Shown here piece after piece: positions 13,401 through 24,900 of a stretch of 64,000 nt of DNA (its first letter is position 1; each line of letters starts with the position of its first letter). Source of the DNA: Bombus terrestris (lineage: Eukaryota; Arthropoda; Insecta; Hymenoptera; Apidae); the NCBI RefSeq assembly GCF_910591885.1, contig NC_063269.1:7192001-7256000 (forward strand), in the 5' to 3' direction. Both the position numbers and the translations under genes were made by a program. The notes below the pieces were generated by a model, which searched no databases, was not told the DNA's origin, and worked only from the letters and a program-made list of their open reading frames with translations.

Positions 13401-14180
13401 AAGGATAATAGCATGACTTGGAAATGTTACTTTGCCACGGTTCGTGATATACATACATATCGACTACGTTGGTAATCGAACCGATGCTCATAATACTCGG
13501 GACCAACTAACATAAATTCGATCGACCTAACGTGACAACGATGGCGTAGCCAGCAACTTTCGCTCCCTTATAGCTTCACTTCTTCCGGCATTTTGGTCAC
13601 ACGTCCTTACGCGCCATACACCACTTCCGGCAAACTTACGAGATCTTACGGCGAGCGTGGAGCAATTTCGTGAAAACGATATCGTCGAAACTTTCGATCG
13701 GTGTTATCATCGCTCGCATCATCGACGGCTATATCTAAGCCTCAACGGTGCTTCTTTCAACGCGACAAAGGTCCCGATATTTTATATCTTAAGGTAGAAA
13801 TTTTCAAGAGCGAATAGAAGTCTACAAATATTTTCATACCGTTTTCAAGTTTTCTTCATTCGGAGATAAAATTCTAGAGAAACTTTCTTCTTCTTCTTAT
13901 TTATTTATTTATAGTCGCTTCGACTTATAATTCATTAGCGGTTACTGTTATGTTAAAGATTTCACAGTTACACGCTGCTCGGTTGACGTAAATCAGTTAC
14001 TATAGGATTATCAGGGTTTTCTTATTTTAACTTGCCTAAAGTTCTTGTTTTAATTTACAGAATTAAACGAGGTAATAAATTGAGATACGTGCTAGATAAG
14101 AAACTTAATACAGACGCTACGCTCAACATTTTCATAGGAATTCTAAAATTTAATTTGATAATTAAGTAGACTCAAGTATT
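7425..14180. other. Non-coding stretch upstream in coordinate of the VWC-like cluster
   Basis: Most of this is AT-rich with no recognisable gene. Bases 8400-9130 and 11400-11950 are richer in GC with overlapping anonymous ORFs on both strands. A run of 23 A lies at 12652-12674. As the cluster is transcribed leftward, this is the intergenic region beyond the 3' end of pseudogene A. Confidence 0.5.
12652..12674. repeat. Poly-A run
   Basis: There are twenty-three consecutive A. No retroelement body or target-site duplication was recognised beside it, so it is treated as a simple repeat. Confidence 0.9.
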
Positions 14181-14254
14181 ATACTTTCGGGCTGAAATAT
14201 TTCAGATAGTACAGCCTTATTTGTGGAACTGTTACATCTGACGATAATTGTGTA

Positions 14255-16268
14255 CATTACTGGTTCATAGACGAAGCTTGTACACTTGCGTACTGATTTA
14301 TACCGCGTTCGTTGCTCGGAAGTCTGGCACGTCGGGAATGGAGGTAGCTCGCACAAGCATTTCATGCAATTGAATGTATTCTGACACAACCCGTTGCCTA
14401 AGTGCATCACCATGTTACAAATCGACAAATCTTGTGCTCTGTAATATCACGATGAAATTACCGTCGATCATTACTGACTGATCGATTGCATAATGATTAG
14501 GTAATATTAGGTTAGTCGATAAAATTGCTTTAATTACCAAACTATATTTGATTTGATTGGCAGTTTGATAGATAGCTGATGATCATACTGATTAAAACCC
14601 CTTTCATTAGCGAAGTTAAACATTTGCTTTGAGAGCTGACCCCGATTGAATTGCATTTAGAGAAAAAGCAACTACTGGTAAAAAGTTAAAATGCTTTTGT
14701 AACGAACACGCGTAAGTACCTTCCTCTGAAACTTCTGCGGACTCAGCGTTGCCACAGTTATGAATAACAATATCGGTTGTGCTTTCTGCGAAATAAAGGT
14801 AACTTTATAAAGTACATCTTTTTGCCGGAGTAGTTGTTATGTAAGAAGAAATAATTTCTAGACGATATCTCTCTTAGAAACCTACGACATTTGAAACCAC
14901 AGGAGCAATTACCTTGTGGATTTGATCTTAATTTAACTAATTCACTCGAGACAATAGCGTCTCCATGTACAGCAACTACCATGTACATATTTGAAGAAAC
15001 AATTTTCTTTCAGCGAAGAAAGTCCACAATCTACAGGTTTACATGAAAAGGCAGCATTGCTCAGAAAATAATATATCGGTTATGTTGTTTCGATACGCCC
15101 TAAGAACTTCAAAATGAAAGAATACACGATAAATCTGTGGAAACTATTTTCTATTGTTAAGATCGACACAATTGTGTAAAGATTTCCTATACATAATTAA
15201 ATTATATCAAATGACATAAATGTTACATAAAGTTAGTTCGGCCATAGTTAGATTGTTAAGCTATTACTACACGTTCACTGTCAAACGGTAATTAACTATA
15301 ATTTCTTTCCTTGAAAGCAAACGAGGTCATCGTATAATCATACCCCAACGACTTGTGCTGAAAATATTCCAATGGTTGATCACCCGAACTGTTTTATTCA
15401 CTCTGTCATAATTCGTCTCGCCAAAACATCGGAGAAGCTAACGTTATTCGCTATTACGACTAGCAACGCAAATACACTTACAAACCATTGAAGGATTTAC
15501 CACATTTACAACCTGCGTCAAGAATCAGAGTCCTGGGGTCTCAGCGTCTTACTAATGCTGTGTTCGTAGTCGTTCGCGTAACATTTATCGCGTGATAAAT
15601 TGTTCAGGTGACTACAGATGTATGCCTGCACACAACAATCGTTGGAATTCACGTGGATAGGTGTACACAGCCGAGGAGAGTCGTAGACCCTCAGTGGACC
15701 GCTACGCTCTGTTTTATCGCAGATCTCTTTGGAACAGAACTCGGCCAAAGCGACTGAGACGATGACACGAAACTCGTCGATTTGTGGAGGTGGAAAACAA
15801 GCAGAAGGGGACGGACAGAACGTAACCTTCGAGTTTCACGTACGATACTACGTTTCGATTTCATTTTTGTACGTTGAAGGGTGTGTGTATTATGCGCGGT
15901 GGGCGACGAAAATATTTAAAACGTTCTGTGAATATATGTATTATGTGCAAATGATTTAGTGTCGTGATATGATTAACGATGATACGTGATTAAACTAGCA
16001 GAGTGTGAATCAAATTTGAAAACATGTACATATAAAGGAAGATATTTATAGCAAACGTAACTCACAGAAGTATAGTTGAACTTGTTAGATCTTTTACTTA
16101 ATCCATACTATTATGAGTAGTGATTAACTCGTAATTAGCGGTGTGAAACACGTCAGCAAATAATTTCTCGTAGACCATCCTCTTACCTCTTGTTACATGA
16201 ACGACGACTAGGAACGTCAGAAGAATACGTTTCTGAACGACGAAACGAGAATTACCGTGTCTAGTCAT
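14255..16268 (-). pseudogene. VWC-like repeat secreted protein, copy A (decayed)
   Basis: This is a paralogue of copies B and C. Remaining parts are exon 1 (16187-16268, signal peptide starting MTRHGNSRF), exon 2 (15482-15726), exon 3 (14950-15056), a stub of exon 5 (about 14886-14921), exon 6 (14720-14785, intact) and exon 7 (from 14438). Exon 2 is two bases short at the CxxxC-x-C motif and runs into a stop after LRPQDSDS. The cysteine of the KRKC/KTKC segment is also gone. Exon 3 has lost the AG of its acceptor and the GT of its donor. Start-of-intron-3 sequence is fused directly to the middle of exon 5, so exon 4 and intron 4 are deleted. Exon 7 lacks one G after CGATTT and then hits TGA. 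The TATA box is also degraded. The lesions are many and independent, so this is a dead gene and not an assembly slip. Confidence 0.85.
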
Positions 16269-16333
16269 CGTTAAATTGCAAACCACGCAGGTGCTTTCCC
16301 GTGTCGCAGTTAGACAACTATCTCTCTTTGACT

Positions 16334-16341
16334 CTTTTACC
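16334..16341 (-). promoter_or_regulatory. Degenerate TATA position of copy A
   Basis: The place that holds TATAAAAG in copies B and C reads GGTAAAAG here. The surrounding promoter is otherwise alignable, including the CCAATACCGAGGATA block further upstream. Loss of the box agrees with the decay of the gene. Confidence 0.6.
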
Positions 16342-16924
16342 TTATCGATCACGAACCAATACCGAGGATATTCGAATCCTGGAAGGAGGTGGAGATTCTC
16401 TAGGTCTGTGTTTTTCTCGATGGACATAGAAAAACGAGCGCAGGAGGGGAACGAGAAACGTGATGCGTATAACGTAAAATACTAAAATCTGGAAGCATCG
16501 TATGCAAGCTTCCAATGCAATAATGACGTAAAAATGGAAATTCGCAGATCTTGAGATAAATTCTTTACTAGTCTCGGACTATTAATATTTTCACTGTACG
16601 TAGAAATTTTACAATTTTCCCAACATCCCTAGATCGCAGTAACGTCGTTATTGCGTGAAGCTTACTCGCAGAGACAACAAAAGTCTGCCACTTTGATATC
16701 TTCGTTCGCAACTGTGCGCATTCGTAGCTCGAACTCAACTGTTCGCCCCTCGAGCTTTTTGCTCGTCGAACTACCGCCAGTGGTAGGGATGCATGAGAGA
16801 GGGGGGAACATGAATGCCTGCACAATAATTGCCTAGCGTTTTGATTACTATCACGTGCTATTTTACCGACGTGATAGGCAGAAGGTAAAGGTAAATCTTC
16901 AAAATGCTACCACGTTCAGTAGCA

Positions 16925-16945
16925 ACTAGTAGATAATCTACTAGT
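16925..16945. repeat. Near-perfect palindrome of CTAGTA units
   Basis: ACTAGTAGAT and ATCTACTAGT are perfect arms of ten bases around one A. Further ACTAGTAGATAGT and TAGTAGCTACTA pieces follow to about 16980. It lies between copies A and B. It may be cruciform-prone or a simple-sequence expansion; no function is assigned. Confidence 0.6.
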
Positions 16946-17784
16946 AACTAGTAGATAGTGTATAGTAGCTACTATAGTATTCGCGACCTTGATATTTTTT
17001 CCTAATTACTGCGCGCTCCACTGTTCTCTCCAGACTGAGAGCTTTTCAAAGTTTCTTGGCGCGCGTCTCAAAGTGGAAAACTCTTAAAGAAGGTGGCGGA
17101 AAAATCGTTTCAAACTTCCAGCGTAAAATACGAGAACTGAAAATGCAAGCCATTGTCCTTTACGCGGGAAAATTTAGACGTCGCAATATTCCAAACAATT
17201 TTATTTATCGCAACATTCTAAAACATTTAGTTAGAAGCTTTTCTAAATGAAATTGGCTTCCTTTGGTTCTTAAAAAAATCACCTTTTTTACGGTTGCGTC
17301 ATTGGTGCACTGGAACAGCGATATGTATATCGTTGACGATCGTAACAGAAAAAAGGGACAACGTTTGGTTTGAGGTATCTCTTCTCTCGATTTCAGATAC
17401 GTTCGGGTCGTTTTGTGGACATGATTTAATCAATAATTTGCTTTCTTTAGACTTCAAAGTTATATTATTGATATTTCTATGAAAGATTTTTATATCGTTT
17501 GATTGATCAGGTTTTCGATAATGTTCCACAATCGTCTGTCAACTAATTCTACTTCTTCTCTGAATTAAAAATTCTTCGCGTTATATATTTTTGCATTTTT
17601 CAAACTAGCCGATCTAGTCGAAGCAAGTTTGAGTCAACAAATATTTACCATGCCATCCGTCTTTGAAAACAAATTTTTAACGCTGTCACTGTGGCGACAT
17701 CCGACTACGAAAGACTAATCATCAAACTTGCTGATTAGATTGGACTTGACCGCTGCCGGACAGAATTATATCAATAGCTAAAGC

Positions 17785-17790
17785 TTTATT
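17785..17790 (-). terminator. Poly(A) signal of copy B
   Basis: AATAAA on the minus strand lies about 55 bases after the TAA stop of copy B. The same signal stands in the paralogous place after copy C. Confidence 0.65.
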
Positions 17791-17842
17791 TGTAGCACTG
17801 TTACAACTGATGATAATTGTTTACGTCACAATACATGGGACG

Positions 17843-20800
17843 TTACATCATATGGTTCGATACCGAGATCACTACATCTTGGTACTGTATCTGACAACGT
17901 TTTTCGTCCCGAAGTCGTTGACACGTCAGGAATGGAGGCACCTCGCACACGCACTGCATGCAATCGCGATCATGGATGGTTCTTCGACTCAATTCGTCGT
18001 TTATGCGCATTGTCATGTTACCAAATCGACAAACCTTGCCTTCTGTAATATCACAATGAAATTACTGTCGATAGTTATCCTGTTTGTACAAAGATGCACC
18101 TTACCTGACTGATCAAATTGCCTAATGATAAGTATCGGGTTAGTCGATGACAAAATTGTTATAATTGGTAGCTATCAGGTGGTCCTGATTAAAAGTCGTT
18201 TTTAGTGCGTGCCAAGAGCTAATTCTTAAATTAGTGCTTTCAGATTACATGCTATTAAGTTAAGCAACGTTTCTTCTTTAGAAATCGATGCCAATTATTT
18301 AATTGCAAGCACAAGAAAATGGAACTACTGGTAAGAATGTATGAAGAATTATGTAATACAGGTAAGAGTGCATCTTTTACGAACACACGTAAGTACCTTC
18401 CTTTGCAACTTTTGCGAACTCAATGTTGCTATAGTTACGAATAACGATATCCTTTCTGCTCGCTGCGAAAAGGAAGCAACGTTATAAGGTGCATTTTTCC
18501 CCAGCATAGTTGCTATATATGTACTTCCATCGGTAGAAAGAAACAATTTACAGACGATATTTCTCTTATAAACTTACGACATCTGAAAAAGTTGCTGCAA
18601 TCTCTATGTGGATTCTGACCGTGGACGAACATAGGTGCGCACTTCCGGTGAACTAGGAAAGGACTTCCGAACAGAATGGAACAACCCCTGCGATTGCGTT
18701 TCCTACAAAAGGGCTCGACATTTTCGCCTAAACAATCAATTTGTACTTTATTTAAAAGGCTTTCGATTTAAGTTCTGCTTGTACTTGGAGATCGAAGTGG
18801 TTCTGATATTAAAGGCATATAAATTTCAATCTCTCTAGTTTTCTGAAATTACAAAGTTTCCCTAGGTGGTAAATTTACAACGTGAGAGCTTCGTGTGAAA
18901 GTTAATGCAAAGCTGTATAACTTAAAACCATAAATCTGTACGAGGTTAATTTTTTTCGGGGACATGAGGAAAAAACGTTACTTTTTGTTTCATACCTATG
19001 TATCCAGGCATACAGATACACCGCAGGTCCCGATTGCATTTTGTTTCAAAGAGATCTCCATCGTAATAAGTATTATCGTCCACTTCACACGTTGGCCTTT
19101 CTTCTCCGTCTTTGACTAAAGCAAGTATATAAACTCTCGTTGTTTTGTTAAAAAATGATTTCATGTTAGGAATAAAATAGCAGAATACTTTTGGGATAGG
19201 CAATTTTGGGCTACCAATGAATCATTCAGAGAAGACAGTTTCCTCTTCTTAATCGAAACGATGATAAGCGCAAAGTGAAATGTATCTTAAGACAGTCGAA
19301 TTAAGCAAGTACAGATACTTGGGGAATTATGTCACTTTTGATTGTCGCGACACTTTTGATTAAAAGCGATAATCTTAAAAGTGATTAAATTAAGATTTAA
19401 ATTCCACTTGGGATGTACGTATTCGTTGAAACTGAGATCACCTACATTTAATCTTAATTTAACCGATTCACTTACGACAAATCTGTGTTGCATTCCGACA
19501 GCAACTATCATGTGTGTATCTGAAGTAATAATTTCCTTCCGCCGGTAAATGTTCACAATATACAGGTTTACATACAAACGCCGCGCTGTTCACAAAATAA
19601 AATGACGTGTTATATCGCTTGAATAATCCCTAGAAACATAAAAGTACCAGTATACACGATAAATTTGCGCAAATGAATTTCTATCATTCAGATTGACACA
19701 ATTATGTAAAGATTTTCTATGTCGCATTAAATCACATCGAACGACGTAAAGATTACGTACAGTTACTTCGAACTGAGTTAAGTTACGAAGTTGTTAATAA
19801 GTATTTAATGCCAAACATTGGTTAATTATAATTTCTTTTATTAAACGAGATCACAGTGGAATCATGCTTCCTCCGCGAACGTGCAAAAATATTCAAATAC
19901 TTAATTGCTCGAACTGTTTTAATTGGATTTGTCATAACTTATCCCGATGAAACATCACGGAAATTAACTATATTCGTAATTACGACTAACATCGCAAATA
20001 TACTTACAGGCCATCGAGAGTCGTATTACATACACAACCTATGTCGCAAGGATTAGAGTCCTCGCTCCTCAGCATCGTCCCAATGCTGTATTCGTGACCG
20101 TTAGCGTAACATTTATCCCGTGGCAAATTGTCCAGGTGACTGCAATCGTAGGATTCCGCGCAACAATCGTTGGGTTTCGCGTAGACAGGAGTACAACCGA
20201 GGCTCTCATAGACTCTCAGTGGACCGCGACACTTTCTTTTATCGCAGATCTCTTTGGAACAAAATGTGGCCAATTTGAGCGAAACGATTATCAGGAAACT
20301 GGTTTAGTTGCGGAGATGAAACGCAATAAGACAAGCAGAACGTAACCTTTCAGTTTCACGTGCGATTCATGTGTATCGAATTCATTCTTATAGATTGAAT
20401 GGCGTGAGTGTACGCACAGAAAGTAACCAGATTATTTGTCATGGTTTTGGGAGGTAATTCTGCATCTCTGAATCGGTGCAGATGTGTAAAAGGTAGTAGT
20501 TACAAAATTGACCTTGACCTTGAAATTCAAGGTAAAATTAATTTTATTGCATGTGTATTTTACTTATGTACAGGAGGAATGAAAGTTTTAATGGAAGCAT
20601 GGGTCGCAACTCAATCGAGCTACCTTGGAAAAAGATGCCTCGAAGCTTAGTTTCAGCTCGCTTTATTTGTAAGGTACTCACATTTTGCTGTTTTATGTAG
20701 GGAAAACGGAATCTGTAGTGGCACATAGATAGTCCAGGATCCACCATTATAATATACAAACAACACTAATGCAACTATCAACAGTTTTCTTTCCAAAAGA

Positions 20801-21321
20801 ACGATTCATTTACGACCTATAATTTCGATTATATATAATTATTTGATTCCCACGACGAGTAGGGTAGAATGCAATAAAAAGAAGCCTTGAATTCTATAGT
20901 TGGCCAATGCAGGTCAGAATCAATTTTGTAGATCTCTACCAATATACAGGCGTAGAATCACCCCACGGAGCCATGGCAAATAATACACGAAAATATTTGA
21001 AATCATTCTGTGAGTATATACACGTGTACAACTATATATATGTATGATTCTGTATGACATGCAACACGATACGTCCATCGTGACTAGATTGGAGAAATGT
21101 GAATCGAACCTGAAAAGATATATCAAAGATATTTATTGGAAACGTAACTCACAGAAAAACATCGAATCGGATTAGATCAGAACTACCGATGTCAAGCATA
21201 TCGTGCCAAACAATTTCTCGTAAGTCAACTTCCTACCTCCTCCGGTTCCATGAATGACGACTACGGTGATCAGAAGAACACATTTCTGAACGATCAAACT
21301 GGAATTACACTGTCTAACCAT
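17843..21321 (-). CDS. Secreted VWC-like repeat protein, copy B (324 aa)
   Basis: The seven exons are 21237-21321, 20008-20251, 19476-19585, 18996-19115, 18578-18727, 18397-18462 and 17843-18042 (975 nt with stop). All introns are GT/AG with matching phases. Exon 1 gives a start MVRQCNSSL and a hydrophobic core, a typical signal peptide ending near residue 28. The rest has 30 cysteines in three repeats with the spacing of von Willebrand factor C domains. Their CxC cores are PCDIGCVC (exon 2), RCIC followed by MPGYIG (exon 4) and CMQCVC (exon 7). Each core follows a segment like KCYANGHEYSIG. Sequons include NTT, NAT, NYS and NMT. Exon 2 starts at AAAG|AG, the only acceptor that keeps the frame with exon 1. 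The ligand is unknown; VWC proteins usually bind secreted factors or matrix, or act in defence. A conserved TATA box and an AATAAA flank the gene. Confidence 0.85.
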
Positions 21322-21370
21322 CGTCAAATCGCAAACTGTGCAAATGTGTTCCCGTGTCGCAATTGTCTCT

Positions 21371-21378
21371 CTTTTATA
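21371..21378 (-). promoter_or_regulatory. TATA box of copy B
   Basis: TATAAAAG lies 50-57 bases upstream of the ATG, inside a block conserved with copy C that includes ACCGAGGATA/ACCGAGAATA further upstream. Transcription probably starts about 30 bases downstream, which leaves a very short 5' UTR. Confidence 0.75.
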
Positions 21379-21893
21379 CTATTGACCGTGAACGAGCACC
21401 GAGGATAATTCGGTCTGCGGAGTAAGGTAGGGGTTCCGTTGATTAGTGTTCTTCACGATGGACATGAAAACAGGGACACGAGAGGGGAATGAGAAACGTG
21501 ATACGTAGAATAGTAAAGTCTGCAAGCGTCGTCATAGATGATGGCAGAGGAAAAGCACGATGTGTGAATTGTAGTATCTTCTTCCTCGGTGTCACATACT
21601 TTCGGGTTGTTTCGTAAACACTTTCATTAGATTCTACGATGACCTCGCTAACGCTGTGCTTTGAAAATAATCAAGAGCGTTTCACTGATGTATTTCATGA
21701 AGATATGGATTTTATAATACTGACATTTCTTTGTAAGATACGGTTAATCGGGTTCCTGACGATGTCTGGCAATCTTACGTCGACTAATGAATTTCTCTTC
21801 AATTTCAAGGTTATTTATTTTATATATTTTTTCATTTTTTCAAACTCGGAATTATTAATTGCATTCCGATTACAATTTCTGGATGATTATAGC

Positions 21894-21899
21894 TTTATT
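21894..21899 (-). terminator. Poly(A) signal of copy C
   Basis: AATAAA on the minus strand lies about 55 bases beyond the copy C stop, in the same place as in copy B. Confidence 0.65.
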
Positions 21900-21951
21900 T
21901 GTACTACTATTACAACTGGTGGTAGCCGTTCACGTCCCTGAACATGTGACG

Positions 21952-24900
21952 TTACACGTTTGGTACCGAAATCGATACATCTCCGAATTGCGACGGACAA
22001 TCATTGTCCGCAAGTCTTCGGCACGTTGGGATTGGAGGCACCTCGCACACGCATTTTACGCAATTGGAACTATAGCTGGTTCCTTGACTCAATTCGTCGC
22101 CTAAGTGCATCGTCATATTACCAAATCGACAAATCTTGTGCTCTGTAATATCAAATTATCACTGTTAACTATCTTGTTGCTACACGCATGCACCATACTT
22201 TGACCGATCAATCGCCCAATTATTAACATTAGGTTAGTCGATGAAATTGTTTTAATTATTCATACATTTTTGTCTCAACTATCTATTAGATGCTGTTAAG
22301 TTAAACGACGTCTTTCTAAAAATTAATCTCAATTTAATCATCGGTACAGAGAAACAAACTATTGGTACAACACTGGAGAATGGCGTTAAAACAACTTTTA
22401 CTTTCTTGTTTATAAAATTTTCATTATGTGATTTAAGAAAAAGCCTCTATTAATGTATAATATCCCGTATTGAAAAGTAGTTAAGCGAAAGTAAAACGTA
22501 AAAATGTAGCATTTAAATTTTAATTTTCGAATACCGTAGCTAATATCTATGGTCCCCATAAATCTGTTCAATTTCGATCTGAAGAGTTTGATGTTAGTAG
22601 ATCTGAAAGATCCCCGTCTAAATTTTATGTGGTGTCCGAACTACAGATATGGTGGTGTTTAAAACTTTTTCAGGTTCATACCATAAAAATATTGACCTTA
22701 TAATTCAAAGATATTAGATTAATTGTCGGTATGTTAATTGATGCAATTGCGAATAAAGTTACACGTTAGTACGGATTAGAGTTTCCAAGGATTTCATCCA
22801 AAGGACTATGTTGCGAATAGGACTGTAACTTTAACGAATACACGTACCTTCGTCAGAAACATCCGCGGACTTAGCATGATTATGAATAACAGTGTCGCCT
22901 GTGTCTTCTGCGAAAACGAAATAATTTTATAAAGTATAGCCTTTTCTTAGGGCCAGTTACTACGTATGTACACATTAATCGGTAGAAAAAATAATTTGTA
23001 CATAATATTTCTCTTTTAAACTTACGACATCTAAAAGCATAGCTGCAATCTTTTTGTGGGTTCTGATCTGCGTAGAACATTGGTGCACATTTCTCATGAA
23101 TACTTTCGGCGTTTCGGAACAGAGGGGAGCAATAGTCACGATTCGGTTTCTTACAGAAGGGCTCGACGTCTTCACCTAAACGTTGAATTTATCTTATAAA
23201 TTCGAGAGGTAATTTTCTAACCAGTTTCTTTGTTGGAAGTTTTAATCTATTCGTCGAAATTGCAGAGATTCTAATATTAAAACGATGTAGCAACACTCCA
23301 ATCTCTTTCTGTCACAGATTACAAGGCTAGTTTAGAAGGTAAATTTAAAGAAATATCAAATTTACACGATAAGAATTAAATCTGGATTTACAAGTAAAAA
23401 TGTCAACTATTGTTTCGTACCTGTATATCCAGGCATGCAGATACAATTCAGGTCCGGATCAGACATTGAACTAAATTGTTGTCCCTCGCGGTAAGTTACA
23501 CCATCAACCACACAAGTCGCTATTTCATCTTCTTTCGCGTCTAAATAGTCAAATTTCGATTAAAGAGTATGATTATCTAAACTTAATCTTAATTTACTTT
23601 GTTTACTCACAACACGTCGGTGTCGTATCTGGACAACATTTATCGCGCTCATGTCTAAGGAAACAGTTTTCTTTCGGCGCAATAAATGCACAATCTACGG
23701 CCGCGCATACGAAGTCCGCACTGTTTACGAAATAAAATGACGTGTTAAATAGCTTTAATGCTCCTTAAAAGCGTAACAATGGTAGTGTACATGGCAAATT
23801 TGCCGAAACTATTTCCTCTTATTAGCGTTGAAGGAACGAAAGACTTTGGTTGCAAAGTTGAACTATATCAGATTGTACAAGGTGCTGCCGAATAACATGT
23901 AGCAAAATAGAACGAAAAATGTAGAATAAAGCTTCTGCATGTCACTCTTCGTTCTCGAGAAAATCGAGTTTGAAATTTTGTATATTATATGATACTTGAA
24001 TTTGGTTGATTATCACCTGGCTCTGAGTAAAAAATCGACAGGAAATTAAGTAAGAAATGTCAAATAATATTTCTGTTTAAGGTAGATTTTTAAGAAAATG
24101 GAACCTGAATATGGTCAGATGTAAATTATAGGCGTATGATAAATTTTAAAATTTATTTTGCTCAAAAGACAGAGTGTCTTGCGATAAAATTTTATTCTAC
24201 TCTTTCGATTTATTTTCACATGTAGCTTAACGTCCTGTCGGTTATTTATCCCTGTTCAGTCTGGAATTAGCCATGTTCAAGCATACTTAATAAATTTTAT
24301 ATAATTTTAATTTTAATATAAATTTAGTAAAAGAATCATATGAAAGAAACCTTCCTTTTATTAAATCGGCATCCGCAAGAACCTTGTCATTATACATTAT
24401 CTAAACTCTGTCATTTTCACTGGCTTTGGGTTTTTTCTATTGTGAATCTTAATATTAAACTTCTAGATTCACAAGTCGTAAAATATACCGATAACTCGAA
24501 ATGTTTCAACAGAATCTGTGATAGTTCACGTCGTCAAAACGTTACAGAAGTTAACTACATTCGTAATTATGGCAGCCAACGTAAATATACTTACACGTCA
24601 CGGTAAGATCTACATGTACAAGCAATGTCGCAAGGATTAGCGTCCTCGGGCTTCAGCTTCTCCCCAAGGCTGTATTCGTTTCCATTCGCGTAACATTTAT
24701 CGCGTGACAAATTGTCCAGATGACTGCAGTTGTACGATTCCGCACAACAATCGCCAGGATTCGCGTAGACGGGAGTACAGCCGATTGCCTCATAGTATCT
24801 CAGTGGACCAGCACACTTGGTTTTATCGCAAATCTCTTTGGGAACGAAAGGTGGTCAAAGTGAGTGAAATGACTGCGTGAAACTCGTTGATTTGCGGAGG

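Noticed and set aside
16366..16384. TTCGAATCC-like tRNA B-box word
   Set aside because: No cloverleaf could be built around it, and it lies in the promoter block shared by the three paralogues.
16098..16427. 109-codon minus ORF covering exon 1 of copy A and neighbouring DNA
   Set aside because: Comparison with B and C shows the ATG at 16268 and a donor at 16186; the ORF outside those borders is promoter and intron sequence.
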